64,000 bases of DNA from Ornithinicoccus hortensis (GCF_006716185.1 NZ_VFOP01000001.1:1550001-1614000), one strand, 5' to 3'; positions 44,336 to 53,092 are shown, counted from the first letter of the stretch. Notes: generated by a model from the letters alone, not told the origin. Numbers and translations: made by a program.

Positions 44336-44388
44336 CGGTCCATAGGAGCGTCCCGATAATCCTGCAGGGGGTGCGGGGGTATGACGAA

Positions 44389-44425
44389 GCCGCCGGGTCG
44401 GGGAGTGGTTCCCCGGCCCGGCGGC
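44389..44425 (-). terminator. terminator hairpin of the subtilase gene
   Basis: 16-bp stem GCCGCCGGGTCGGGGA/TCCCCGGCCCGGCGGC with one mismatch and a five-base loop, about 40 bases beyond the minus-strand subtilase stop. It lies right beside the IS110 right end. Confidence 0.7.
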
Positions 44426-44466
44426 CTCGGTGTGAGTCAGCGTGTGCTGCTCAGGTGGTGACTACC

Positions 44467-46902
44467 TCAGTCGTCAGCGCCGTCGGCGATGTCGTCCTCG
44501 ATGCCCTGGGACACCGCGGAGGTACCGCCGAGGATGACGACCTTGCTGGCGCCGAGGCGAGCGATCTCTTCCTCGATGCCGGCACCGAACTTGCCGGACA
44601 GGTTGTCGTCGCTACCGCGGACCAGCAGGACCGGGACGTCCTCGGAGCCGGCGAGAGCACCGCCGGCGAGGGCGTCGGCGTACTGCTGGCCGGTGGCCAC
44701 GTAGACCACGTCGGCGGCCTCGTACCCGGCGGACACGGCCAGGCCGGTCTGGTAGCGGTTGTCACCGGAGAGGCGCTCGGAGGCGCCGACCTCGGCGTAG
44801 ACCGCGTCGGACACGGCGGCGGTGCCACCCAGGACCACGACGGTGGCGTCCGGGTTGTCGGCGAGGACCTCGGCAGTGGCCGGGGGAACCTCGGTGTCCT
44901 TCACCAGCAGGACCGGGGCGTTGTCCCGGCCGGCCGCGGCCGACCCGGCCAGGGCGTCGGCGAAGGCCTTGTCCCCGTTGCCGCGGGCCACGTAGATGGT
45001 GTCGGGGGAGTCGAACTCGGCAGCCAGCAGCGCGGCCGTCTCGTACCGGTCCTCGCCACCGATGCGGCGCACGTTGGCCGCGTAGTCACCGAGCTCGGCC
45101 TCGATGCCCTCGGAGACCACGCCGGTGCCACCCAGGACCACGACGTTGTCCGGGGAGAGGGCCTCCAGCTGGGCCTTGACCTCGGAGTGGAACTTCTCGG
45201 AGGACAGGTCGTCCTCGAGGCCACGGACCAGGAGAACCGGAGCGGCGTCGCCCTCCGGGGTCTCCAGGGTGCCGAACTGGCCGTTGGCCGCGGCGGAGCC
45301 GCCAGCCAGCGCGTCGGCGAAGCCCTGACCGGTGGTCACGTAGACCGTGCTCACGTCGTCACCGTAGGTGGCCGAGATGTTGGCAGCGGTCGCGTAGCGG
45401 TGCTGACCCTCGATCCGCTCGACCTCCAGGGCCGGGGGCTCCGGCTCCTCGCCGGCGCCGGCCTCGACCAGGGCCAGGGCGTCGAGACGACCCTCACCGT
45501 AGACCGGGTTGTCCTCGGCGGTGCCGCCACACTGGTCGTCCGCGGTGTCGATCGCGGTGGTGTTCAGCAGCTCGGTCGTGGCCTCGATGTCACCGACCAG
45601 GTCGGGGTTGGAGGACCACAGCAGCGCGATGGCGCCCGAAACGTGCGGGGCGGCCATCGAGGTGCCGTTGAAGTTGGCGTAACCGTCACCCGGCACGGAG
45701 GACCGGACGTTCACGCCGGGAGCGGAGATGTTCGGCTTGATCTCGCCGTCCTGACCCGGACCGCGCGAGGAGAAGTCGCCGATCGTGTTGTTCACGTCGT
45801 AGGCGCCGACCGAGTAGTTGATCGTACGGCTGCCCGGGGAGCCGGAGGTGTTGCACTCCGGGCCGTTGTTGCCGTTGGACCACACGCCGAAGATGCCCTC
45901 GGCGGCCCAGGCCTCCTGGATCTCCTCACCGAACGGGTCGTTCGAGGGGGCGGTGGTGCCCCAGGAGTTGTTCACGATGTGCGGACGCATGTCCGTGTCG
46001 CCCTCGCCGCCACCGACCGGGGTCGGGGCCAGCATCCACTCCATGGAGGAGATCAGGGCCTCGTCGTCGGGGCAGCAGCCCGCGGCGGCGATCCACTTGG
46101 CGCCGGGAGCGACACCGATCTGGTTGCCGGAGCCGTCGTCGCCGACCATCGTGCCGGTCACGTGGGTGCCGTGCTCGTCGTAGTCGGTCGGGCTGTCGGC
46201 GCCGCCCTGCGGGTCGAACCAGTTGTAGTCGTCGCTGCCGGTCTCGGCACCGCGGTAGTGGTCCGCCAGGGCCGGGTGCTCACCGGCCACACCGGTGTCG
46301 ACCGTGGCGACCACGATGCCCTCACCGGTGTACCCCAGGTCCCACACAGCGGGGGCGTTGATGTTGTCCAGGCCCCACTCCGTGGCCTGCGGAGCAGTCC
46401 CGCTGGCGGTCTTGGACACCGGCTCCTGCTGCACGACCTCGAACTCGGGGTAGATCTTGTCCACGCCAGCGTCCGCGGCCATCGACTCGACCAGGTCCAG
46501 GTCGGCCGAGTTCACCTTGATCGCGTTGGTGATGTAGAAGGACTTGTAGTCCACACCGGCCTCGTCCAACTGGGCGCGCAGGTCGGCCTGGCTCTCGTCG
46601 GCGGCCGCACGCAGCGCGTCGTTGACCGCCTTGCCGCGGTCGGACCAGTTGAGGCCCTCGAACTGCGACAGGTCGGGACGGTTGCTGAAGTGAACCCAGA
46701 CGTTGGCCTCACCGTTCTTGTCGAGGTCTGCTCGGACCTCGTCGGTGATGTGCGCCTGCGCGTCGTCGCTGAAATCCGGAGCCGCACCGGCGGTGACGGC
46801 CGGAGCCATCCCTGCCAGGAGCCCGAACGCCGCGACGGCCACCAGGCCGCGACGGGTCCTGCTGCTTGCTTGTGACACGTTTCCCCATTTCATCTTGCGC
46901 AA
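44467..46902 (-). CDS. secreted subtilisin-like protease with three CWB2 cell-wall repeats
   Basis: 811-residue exported S8 serine protease. A signal peptide (about 1-41, RTRRGLVAVAAFGLLAGM...AGAAP) is followed by an I9-like propeptide (about 45-158, HITDEVRADLDKNGEANVWV). The catalytic triad is Asp 202 (ATVDTG), His 244 (DEHGTHVTG) and Ser 415 (NGTSMAAPHVSG), with the oxyanion Asn near 343. Residues about 500-811 hold three cell wall binding repeats (CWB2), each with a RIGGEDRYETA-like opening and VVVLGGTxAVSxxI close. Start is TTG 46902 with GGAGAGGG upstream; the ATG at 46893 is an alternative. Likely cell-surface protein turnover. Codon use is tightly GC-biased, suggesting high expression. 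Confidence 0.93.
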   Translation of the reverse strand: MRKMKWGNVSQASSRTRRGLVAVAAFGLLAGMAPAVTAGAAPDFSDDAQAHITDEVRADLDKNGEANVWVHFSNRPDLSQFEGLNWSDRGKAVNDALRAAADESQADLRAQLDEAGVDYKSFYITNAIKVNSADLDLVESMAADAGVDKIYPEFEVVQQEPVSKTASGTAPQATEWGLDNINAPAVWDLGYTGEGIVVATVDTGVAGEHPALADHYRGAETGSDDYNWFDPQGGADSPTDYDEHGTHVTGTMVGDDGSGNQIGVAPGAKWIAAAGCCPDDEALISSMEWMLAPTPVGGGEGDTDMRPHIVNNSWGTTAPSNDPFGEEIQEAWAAEGIFGVWSNGNNGPECNTSGSPGSRTINYSVGAYDVNNTIGDFSSRGPGQDGEIKPNISAPGVNVRSSVPGDGYANFNGTSMAAPHVSGAIALLWSSNPDLVGDIEATTELLNTTAIDTADDQCGGTAEDNPVYGEGRLDALALVEAGAGEEPEPPALEVERIEGQHRYATAANISATYGDDVSTVYVTTGQGFADALAGGSAAANGQFGTLETPEGDAAPVLLVRGLEDDLSSEKFHSEVKAQLEALSPDNVVVLGGTGVVSEGIEAELGDYAANVRRIGGEDRYETAALLAAEFDSPDTIYVARGNGDKAFADALAGSAAAGRDNAPVLLVKDTEVPPATAEVLADNPDATVVVLGGTAAVSDAVYAEVGASERLSGDNRYQTGLAVSAGYEAADVVYVATGQQYADALAGGALAGSEDVPVLLVRGSDDNLSGKFGAGIEEEIARLGASKVVILGGTSAVSQGIEDDIADGADD

Positions 46903-46942
46903 CGGGCGGTCCCTCTCCTGGCACCCCCCGACGGCGGGTAAC

Positions 46943-46972
46943 TAGATAGCCCGTCCGCGGACACGAACTTAA
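46943..46972 (-). promoter_or_regulatory. possible subtilase promoter
   Basis: On the minus strand, TTAAGT (46967-46972) and TATCTA (46943-46948) are separated by 18 bases. The segment is AT-richer than its surroundings and would give a leader of about 35 bases before the TTG start. Confidence 0.35.
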
Positions 46973-47054
46973 CAGGTAGGTCCGCCGTTGGTCGAACTGG
47001 TGGGGTGCACGGTCGCCCGAGGATGCCTGTCTTCACGGGCTGTTCACCGATTCG

Positions 47055-47990
47055 TCACTCCGGAGTGACCTGCAGGTCCGCCTCGAGTTCGCGGGCGCTG
47101 GCACAGAGCGCGTCCAGGGTCGCCTTGACGGCCGGAACCCGCTGCAGGTCGGGGGTGGTGACCATTTGGACGGCCCTGCTGGAGTGCGGGCGGACCGGGC
47201 GGGTCACCACGTTGGGGTGGGACACCGAGGTGAGGATGAGCTGGGGGACCAGCGCGACCCCGAGGCCCGCGGCCACCAGGCCCAGGACCGCCACGTAGTC
47301 CTCGGTCTCGTAGGACACCTCGGGCGTGAAGCCGGCGCTCTCGCTCAACGACAGCAGATGACCCCGGCAGCGGGGACAGCCGGCGATCCAGGACTCCCCG
47401 GCCAGGTCGGCCAGGTCGACCACGTCCTGGTCGGCGAGGCGGTGGTCGGCCGGCAGCGCGGCCAGGACCGGGTCGTCGAGGACGTCGAGCACGACCAGTC
47501 CCTGCAGGTCGTCTTCGCCGCGACCCACGTCGGTGCCGTCGTAGGTGAAGGCCACCGCGAGGTCGCAGGTGCCGTCGCGAAGCGCGGCCAAGGACTCCGG
47601 CGGCTCGCCCTCGGAAAACTGCACGACGATGCCGGGGTGTGCTGCCTTGACCCGGGCGAGCGCCCGTGGGACCAGGGTGGCGGAGGAGGAGGGGAAGGCC
47701 ATCAGGCGGACCCGTCCCGCCTGCAGTCCGGCGATGGCCGAGACCTCGGCCTGGGCGTTGTCCAGGGCGGCCAGTACGTTGACCGCGTGCCGGGCGAGCA
47801 CCTCGCCGGCCTCGGTCAGCCGCACCGAACGGCCGTTGCGCTCGACGAGTGCCGTACCGCTGCGCTTCTCCAGGCGCCGCACCATCTGGGAGATCGCGGG
47901 CTGGGTGTAGCCCAGGGAGTGCGCGGCCGCCGTGAAACTCCCCTTCTCGGCGATCGCTCGCATGACACGAAGACCTGCTGCGTCGAACAT
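47055..47990 (-). CDS. LysR-family transcriptional regulator
   Basis: 311 residues. The winged helix-turn-helix is at residues 3-62 (GLRVMRAIAEKGSFTAAAHSLGYTQPAISQMVRRLE), followed by a linker and a type 2 periplasmic-binding effector domain with two Cys in WIAGCPRCRGHLLSL. The ATG at 47990 is selected because TATGGT (47997-48002) is exactly six bases upstream, indicating a leaderless mRNA; the track-style TTG at 48008 would lie inside that box. It is divergent from the AIM24 gene by about 100 bases, the most likely regulated target. The effector is unknown. Confidence 0.9.
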   Translation of the reverse strand: MFDAAGLRVMRAIAEKGSFTAAAHSLGYTQPAISQMVRRLEKRSGTALVERNGRSVRLTEAGEVLARHAVNVLAALDNAQAEVSAIAGLQAGRVRLMAFPSSSATLVPRALARVKAAHPGIVVQFSEGEPPESLAALRDGTCDLAVAFTYDGTDVGRGEDDLQGLVVLDVLDDPVLAALPADHRLADQDVVDLADLAGESWIAGCPRCRGHLLSLSESAGFTPEVSYETEDYVAVLGLVAAGLGVALVPQLILTSVSHPNVVTRPVRPHSSRAVQMVTTPDLQRVPAVKATLDALCASARELEADLQVTPE

Positions 47991-48092
47991 CCGCAGACCA
48001 TAACGCAAGATAATGAAAAATGGGAGGGCGTGGTCAGGTTGTCATCGGCCATGACCGGTGACGGATGACGGTTGTTTCGGCATACTTCCGGC

Positions 48093-48818
48093 ATGACCAT
48101 CTACGGATCACTGTTCCAGCAGTTCGAGGAGAACCAGTCCGCGGACCCGTTCGTCCTACAGAACAAGAAGATGCTCAAGGTGTCCATGGCCTACGGCCAG
48201 GTCTGGGCCAAGGCCGGCTCGATGGTCGCCTACCAGGGGGATGTCCGGTTCGAGAACAAGGGCTCGGGAGGGCTCAACCGGATCGTGAAGTCCGCGGTCA
48301 CCGGTGAGGGCGTCCGGCTGATGAGTTGCAACGGGCAGGGGGAGATGTTCCTCGCCGACGCGGCCGCCGACATCCAGATCCTCTACCTGGACAACGACCT
48401 GGTCTCGGTGAACGGCAACAGCGTGCTGGCCTTCTCGGGCTCGATCAACTGGGACATCCGCCGGGTGCAGGCCAAGGGCGGGATGATGGCCGGCGGGCTC
48501 TACAACGTCGAGCTCAGCGGGACCGGGTACGTGGCCGTGACCACCGACGGGGAGCCGGTCGCGCTCGACGTGGCGAGCGCGCCGACGTTCGCCGACGCAC
48601 AGGCGGTCGTGCTGTGGACCTCGGGGGTGCGGATGGACGTCAAGATCGACACCGGCGGGTTCAAGTCGTTGGTGCGCGGCGGCTCGGGGGAGACCATCCA
48701 GATGGCCTTCGGGGGGCAGGGGCACGTCCTGGTCCAGCCGTCCGAGGGGGTCGTGACCGGTGGGCACCAGCAGGGTTCCTCGTCCGGATCCGGCCTGGGT
48801 GACCTGTTCGGCAACTGA
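48093..48818 (+). CDS. AIM24/TIGR00266-family protein
   Basis: 241 residues of beta-rich AIM24 fold (related to mitochondrial Aim24 and to TRAP-like domains). Characteristic stretches are KVSMAYGQVWAKAGSMVAYQGD, NGQGEMFLADAAADIQILYL and FKSLVRGGSGETIQMAFGGQG, followed by a Gly/Ser/Gln-rich C-terminus. No catalytic residues are known for the family. The ATG follows CATACT (48081-48086) by six bases, so it is probably leaderless; this hexamer is itself part of a GGCATAC motif. It is divergent from a LysR regulator. Confidence 0.82.
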   Translation: MTIYGSLFQQFEENQSADPFVLQNKKMLKVSMAYGQVWAKAGSMVAYQGDVRFENKGSGGLNRIVKSAVTGEGVRLMSCNGQGEMFLADAAADIQILYLDNDLVSVNGNSVLAFSGSINWDIRRVQAKGGMMAGGLYNVELSGTGYVAVTTDGEPVALDVASAPTFADAQAVVLWTSGVRMDVKIDTGGFKSLVRGGSGETIQMAFGGQGHVLVQPSEGVVTGGHQQGSSSGSGLGDLFGN

Positions 48819-48881
48819 TCGCCGTGGGGACGGATGACGCGTCGTTGACCTGCGATCATTAGGCTGAGTTACCAATCTTCA

Positions 48882-48903
48882 ATCACATACGTCATTGTGT
48901 GAT
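48882..48903. promoter_or_regulatory. inverted repeat upstream of the aminotransferase
   Basis: ATCACA (48882-48887) and TGTGAT (48898-48903) separated by ten bases lie 26 bases before the class V aminotransferase start, in an AT-rich patch. It may be an operator for an unidentified regulator. Confidence 0.35.
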
Positions 48904-48929
48904 GACTCGATCTCGGCGACAGTGGGGGT

Positions 48930-50027
48930 ATGCCGTCCGTCACCGCCGCACCGCAGCTCACCGATGCCCGTCCCGGGGAGGTGGCCGACCAGGCCGCCCG
49001 TTCCTGGGACCGGGTGCCCGGCTACCTGAACGCCGCCACCCTGGGCCTTCCCCCGTGCGCTGTGGTCACGGCCATGCAGGAGGCGGTGGCCGAGTGGGCG
49101 GCCGGGACGGCCTGTCCGACCAGGTACGACGCCTCCGTGAACGCCGCCCGCGAGAGCTACGCCCGACTGGTCGGGGTGTCCCCCGACCGGGTGGCCACCG
49201 GGGCGCAGACCTCCGTCTTCGCCGGGATGGTGGCGGCCTCGCTGTCCGACGGGGCCGAGGTCGTGGCGATCCAGGACGACTTCACCTCCGTCCTCTTTCC
49301 GTTCCTGGTCCAGCAGCAGGCCGACCGGGGCGTCACCGTGCGGCTCGTGCCGCGCGAGGGGCTGGCCGACGCGGTGGCCGAGACCACCGACCTGGTCGTG
49401 TTCAGCCTGGCGCAGAGTGCCTGCGGCCGGTTGGTGGACGTCGCGGCGGTGACCGAGGCCGCCCGACGGCACGGCGCGCGCACGTTCTGCGACACCACCC
49501 AGGCCGCGGGGTGGATGCCGGTCGAGGCGGACCTGTTCGACCTCACCGTCTGCTCGGCATACAAGTGGCTGTGCCAGCCCCGCGGGACGGCCTACCTGAC
49601 GATCCGGCCCGAGCTGACCGAGTCCCTCCGGCCGGTCAGCGCCGGCTGGTATGCGGGCGAGTCGATCTGGGACTCGACCTACGGTCCCGGGATGCAGCTG
49701 GCCGGCGACGCCCGCCGGTTCGACGTCTCGCCCGCCTGGCTCAGCTGGGTGGGTGCCCAGGCCGCCGGGGAGGTCTTTGCGCAGTTGTCCATGGAGGCGG
49801 TGCGCGCCCACGTCGGGGGCCTGGCCGACCAGGTCCGCGAGACGTTGGGGCAGGAGCCGTGCGGACGGCCGGTGCTGGCGCTGCCGGACCCGGACGGGGC
49901 GCTGGCCGGGCGGCTCACCGGGGCGGGCGCGACCGTGGCCTCCCGGGGTGGCGGGGTCCGGATCGCCTTCCACCTGTGGAACACCCAGGAGGACGTGGAC
50001 CTCGTGCTCCGGACGCTCGCCGGCTGA
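48930..50027 (+). CDS. class V PLP-dependent aminotransferase
   Basis: 365 residues of fold-type I PLP enzyme related to cysteine desulfurases and kynureninases. The Schiff-base Lys is in LTVCSAYKWLCQPRGTAYL (about 216). Cofactor-contact motifs include the Thr/Ser region GAQTSVFAGM and the Asp in TFCDTTQAAGWMPVEAD. No conserved catalytic Cys loop of NifS/SufS is obvious, so a desulfurase role is doubtful. ATG follows GACAGT (48918-48923) by six bases, suggesting a leaderless mRNA. An inverted repeat lies just upstream. Substrate unknown. Confidence 0.85.
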   Translation: MPSVTAAPQLTDARPGEVADQAARSWDRVPGYLNAATLGLPPCAVVTAMQEAVAEWAAGTACPTRYDASVNAARESYARLVGVSPDRVATGAQTSVFAGMVAASLSDGAEVVAIQDDFTSVLFPFLVQQQADRGVTVRLVPREGLADAVAETTDLVVFSLAQSACGRLVDVAAVTEAARRHGARTFCDTTQAAGWMPVEADLFDLTVCSAYKWLCQPRGTAYLTIRPELTESLRPVSAGWYAGESIWDSTYGPGMQLAGDARRFDVSPAWLSWVGAQAAGEVFAQLSMEAVRAHVGGLADQVRETLGQEPCGRPVLALPDPDGALAGRLTGAGATVASRGGGVRIAFHLWNTQEDVDLVLRTLAG

Positions 50028-50118
50028 CGGGGGCCATCCCGGACTGGTCGCCACCACGTCACCCGTCGGTGCGCGTGGCGTTCACCGGGACGTCACGCGT
50101 CGGGGGTTGTCTGGCAGC

Positions 50119-51459
50119 GTGCTCCAGTTCCACGCCCCGACCGGTGACCCGGTCGCCGCGCAGCTCCACGCGGCGCGGGCCACCGCGCACCACGGGCCGG
50201 CCGCCACCGGCCCCCGGCACGGCACCGCGCTCTGCCTGTCCGGGGGAGGGTTCCGGGCCTCGCTCTTCCACCTCGGCGCGGTCCGCCGACTCGACGAGCT
50301 GGGGGTGCTCGGCCGGTTGCGCACGGTCAGTGCCGTCTCGGGAGGCGCCATCGTCGCCAACCTGCTCACCGACCCACGGCTGGAGTGGCCCGACCCGCTC
50401 GGCCCCTCGGGTCGGGTCGGCGGCCTGGAGGAGTTCGTCGTCGATCCGCTGCGCCGGCTGACATCGCGCAACGTGCGCACCCCGGCGCTGCTGGCCAGGC
50501 TCCGTCCCCGGAGGGGCGGCACGGCCGCCACGACCCAGGCGGTGGCCGCCGAGCTCCTGGGTGCCGTGCCCTGGTGGGACCGGGACCTGCGCGATGTCCG
50601 GCGGGCGGGGCCGGCCGTGCTCACCAGTGCGACCGAGGTCGGCTACGGCGTGACGTGGTCGTTCGCGGACGCCCGCAGCAGCGCGCCACACGGTCGGGTC
50701 GGTGACCACCGGCTGGGGTATGCCGCGCCGCCGCCTGGCCTGCGGGTCGTGGACGCCGTGACCGCCTCGCTCGCCTACCCGCCGATCTTCGAGCCGCTCG
50801 TCCTCGACGGGGCGGCGCTCGGACTGGTGGGTGGTGTCCCCGACCCGGACGAGGAGCCGCTCGTCCACGAGCTGATCGGGACGCGGATCGAGCTGGTCGA
50901 CGGGGGAGTGGTGGACAACCTGGCCCTCGAGCAGGTCTGGGCCGACCACGAGGCGGTCCTGGTCAGCGACGGGGGAGCGGTGTCCCGCGGCCGGGGCCCG
51001 GGGTCGGTCCTCGGCCGGTGGTGGCACCTGATGTCGATCGCCTCCTCGGGTGGGCACACCACCCGGCTCCGGTGGTTGCGCGCGTGCTTCTCGCAGGGGC
51101 TGCTCCACGGGGCGACCTGGTCGCTGGAGTCCCCCAACGCGGTGGCCACTGCCGTCCCGGAGCACCGTCCTACCGGGGACGCCCGCCACTACCCGCCGGG
51201 GACGGTCGCCGTGATCAACCGGGTGCGGACGGACCTGGATGCCTTCGATCCGGCCGAGCAGATGGTCCTGGAGCGGCACGGATACCTGGTCTGCGACGAC
51301 TCGATGCGCCGCTACGCACCCCACCTGGTCTCCCGCCCCGCGCCGGTGCGGCCGCCCCACGAGTCCGTCGAGGACCCGGCCTGGGCGGCCGAGTTGCTGG
51401 CCGGGTCCGACCGGATCACGCCGTGGGGGCGTTCGACGCCCGAGCCCAGCGCCGGGTGA
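50119..51459 (+). CDS. patatin-like phospholipase
   Basis: 446 residues. The oxyanion glycine loop SGGGFRASLFHLGAVRRL (about 41-58) and the catalytic dyad Ser 74 (AVSGG in TVSAVSGGAIVANLL) and Asp 261 (VDGGVVDN) mark a patatin fold hydrolase. The first Gly of the usual GXSXG is Ala here. No signal peptide is visible; it probably acts on membrane lipids from inside. The GTG 50119 start is uncertain; a TTG four codons upstream is possible. The sirtuin gene follows within 40 bases and may be co-transcribed. Confidence 0.85.
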   Translation: MLQFHAPTGDPVAAQLHAARATAHHGPAATGPRHGTALCLSGGGFRASLFHLGAVRRLDELGVLGRLRTVSAVSGGAIVANLLTDPRLEWPDPLGPSGRVGGLEEFVVDPLRRLTSRNVRTPALLARLRPRRGGTAATTQAVAAELLGAVPWWDRDLRDVRRAGPAVLTSATEVGYGVTWSFADARSSAPHGRVGDHRLGYAAPPPGLRVVDAVTASLAYPPIFEPLVLDGAALGLVGGVPDPDEEPLVHELIGTRIELVDGGVVDNLALEQVWADHEAVLVSDGGAVSRGRGPGSVLGRWWHLMSIASSGGHTTRLRWLRACFSQGLLHGATWSLESPNAVATAVPEHRPTGDARHYPPGTVAVINRVRTDLDAFDPAEQMVLERHGYLVCDDSMRRYAPHLVSRPAPVRPPHESVEDPAWAAELLAGSDRITPWGRSTPEPSAG

Positions 51460-51498
51460 GTTCCGCCAGGACCCCGCGCCACGGCATACCGTGTGCCT

Positions 51499-52359
51499 GT
51501 GGACCCCTCGCAGACGCTGCCCGGCCGGACCCCGGTGGACGAGGTCGCCTATGCGCGGTTGCGCGAGGTCGTGTCGGGCGGCGGTGTCGTGGTGTTGGCC
51601 GGCGCCGGGATGTCGACGGCCTCCGGGATCCCCGACTACCGCGGTCCGGACGGCCAGCGCCGGGTGCAGCCCATGCAGCATGACGAGTTCCTCGCCTCCC
51701 CGGAGAACCGGCGCCGGTACTGGGCCCGCAGCTACGCCGGCTGGCGCCGCTTCCAGGCAGCCAGCCCGAACGAGTCCCACCGTGCCGTCGCGCAGCTCGA
51801 ACGGCTCGGTCTCGTCTCCGGCGTGATCACCCAGAACGTGGACGGGCTGCACCACGAGGCCGGCTCCCGCCGGGTCCTGGAGCTGCACGGCAACCTGGCC
51901 CGGGTCTGCTGCCTGAACTGCGGGGAGGTGTACTCCCGGGAGGTGGTCCACGACTGGCTGACCGAGGCGAACCCCGGGTTCCGCGTCGAGACCCAGGAGG
52001 TGCGACCGGACGGCGACGTCGTGATCCCGGAGGACGACATCGCCCGGTTCCATCTCGCCCGCTGCGTCGTGTGCGGTTCGGACCAACTCAAGCCCGACGT
52101 CGTGTTCTTCGGCGGGTCGGTGGCCAAGCCGTTGGTGGAGCAGGCGTTCGCGATGGTCGACCACGCGCGCTCCCTGCTGGTGCTGGGGTCCTCCCTCCGG
52201 GTGATGAGCGGCTACCGGTTCGTCCGGCGGGCGGCGCGTCTGGGGATCCCGGTGACGGTCGTGACCCGGGGTGACACCCGGGCGCAGGAGGAGGTCAGCC
52301 TGCGCGTCGACGCGCTGCTCGGCGACGTCCTGCCCAGGCTCGTCGCGGACCTCGCCTGA
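51499..52359 (+). CDS. Sir2-family NAD-dependent protein deacylase
   Basis: 286 residues. Rossmann and Zn-binding domains are complete: GAGMSTASGIPDYRG (NAD, about 31-45), TQNVDGLHHEAGS with the catalytic His in LELHGN downstream, Zn Cys pairs CLNC and CVVC, and LLVLGSSLRVMSGY. The pattern is closest to class II (SIRT4-like) sirtuins. The GTG at 51499 is favoured over 51493 because TACCGT (51487-51492) is exactly six bases before it. The box overlaps a GGCATAC motif within the palindrome CACGG-CATA-CCGTG. Likely removes acyl groups from lysines. Confidence 0.92.
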   Translation: MDPSQTLPGRTPVDEVAYARLREVVSGGGVVVLAGAGMSTASGIPDYRGPDGQRRVQPMQHDEFLASPENRRRYWARSYAGWRRFQAASPNESHRAVAQLERLGLVSGVITQNVDGLHHEAGSRRVLELHGNLARVCCLNCGEVYSREVVHDWLTEANPGFRVETQEVRPDGDVVIPEDDIARFHLARCVVCGSDQLKPDVVFFGGSVAKPLVEQAFAMVDHARSLLVLGSSLRVMSGYRFVRRAARLGIPVTVVTRGDTRAQEEVSLRVDALLGDVLPRLVADLA

Positions 52360-52464
52360 GCCGCGGTCGGTGACTTCCGGGACTACCGCGGGCGCCCAGG
52401 GAGGGCTACGTTCGGGGGAGGGACCCGGGACGTCCCCGGGACCCCGTTCGCCCGGAGGTGTGCG

Positions 52465-52935
52465 ATGAGCATGACCAAGGACCAGGTGTCGGTGTTGGCC
52501 GGTCGCCCCGTCTTCGACCTCGACGGTCGTGCGGCCGGTGAGTTGCTCGAGGCCTTCCTCGACACGCGAGACGACCACCCGGCGTGGGGGTTGATCCAGC
52601 ACGGCGAGGTGCTGCGGGTCGTGCCGCTCTACGGGGCGGTGCCGCACGAGGACGGGATCCGGGTGCCCTACTCCGGCGAGGCGATCGACTACGGGCCCAC
52701 GCTGACCGAGACACCGGAGGGGGTGCACGCGACGCCCGACGAGTGGTTCAGCTACTACGGGCTCCGGGGCACCGTCGGGCCCGACCCCGAGATGGACGTC
52801 CCGCTCGAGCAGGAGCACCTCGCGCGCAACCTCTCCGGATACTCGCCCGACGTGCCCGCCGCCCATGCCGCCTCGTATGCCGGGGGGCACCATCCCGGGG
52901 CGCAACACCTGCGCAGCGCTGGCATGCGGGCCTGA
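52465..52935 (+). CDS. PRC-barrel-like small protein
   Basis: 156 residues. Residues about 6-80 (VLAGRPVFDLDGRAAGELLEAF...WGLIQHGEVLRVVPLYGA) resemble a PRC-barrel fold, an RNA- or protein-binding beta-barrel used in stress-related bacterial proteins. The remainder is a hydrophilic His/Gly-rich tail ending in HHPGAQHLRSAGMRA. GGAGGTGTG precedes the ATG. Function unknown. It ends at a strong bidirectional hairpin shared with lexA. Confidence 0.65.
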   Translation: MSMTKDQVSVLAGRPVFDLDGRAAGELLEAFLDTRDDHPAWGLIQHGEVLRVVPLYGAVPHEDGIRVPYSGEAIDYGPTLTETPEGVHATPDEWFSYYGLRGTVGPDPEMDVPLEQEHLARNLSGYSPDVPAAHAASYAGGHHPGAQHLRSAGMRA

Positions 52936-52994
52936 CCGCCGGCGCAGCCTGTTGTCAGGCACGGCATGCAGGGCCGGCACGGCCTGCACGTGAC

Positions 52995-53036
52995 GGTGCC
53001 GCCCGCCGAAGGGGTGGAGGGTCGGCGGGCGGCACC
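52995..53036. terminator. bidirectional terminator between PRC-barrel gene and lexA
   Basis: Perfect 15-bp stem GGTGCCGCCCGCCGA (52995-53009)/TCGGCGGGCGGCACC (53022-53036) with a 12-base loop between convergent genes. Confidence 0.75.
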
Positions 53037-53092
53037 GGTATGTGCCGCACGGGGGCGCCGCCGCCTGGGGGACGGCGCCGTGCGGAGCGGGA

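Larger units (their letters stand above)
43000..44364 (+). mobile_element. IS110-family insertion sequence
   Basis: Bounded by a perfect 13-bp inverted repeat: CAGGATTATCGGG at 43000-43012 and CCCGATAATCCTG at 44352-44364. Length is about 1365 bases. It contains one transposase gene, about 260 bases of left non-coding DNA and 16 bases or so of right non-coding DNA before the repeat. GATCAGG followed by CTTGAC(C/G)GTCC occurs at both ends (43162-43181 and 44323-44341). A possible duplicated GCA flanks the element. The element carries no GTATGCC motif, unlike the surrounding chromosome, consistent with acquisition. Confidence 0.88.

Noticed and set aside
42991-44390. GACGAAGC flanking repeat as a target-site duplication
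   Set aside because: IS110-family recombination does not generate such duplications, and the right copy lies 18 bases beyond the inverted repeat; an 8-mer match in this space can be chance.
48072-48092. Earlier start for the AIM24 gene at 48072
   Set aside because: The -10 box CATACT lies within this stretch, so the start at 48093 fits better.
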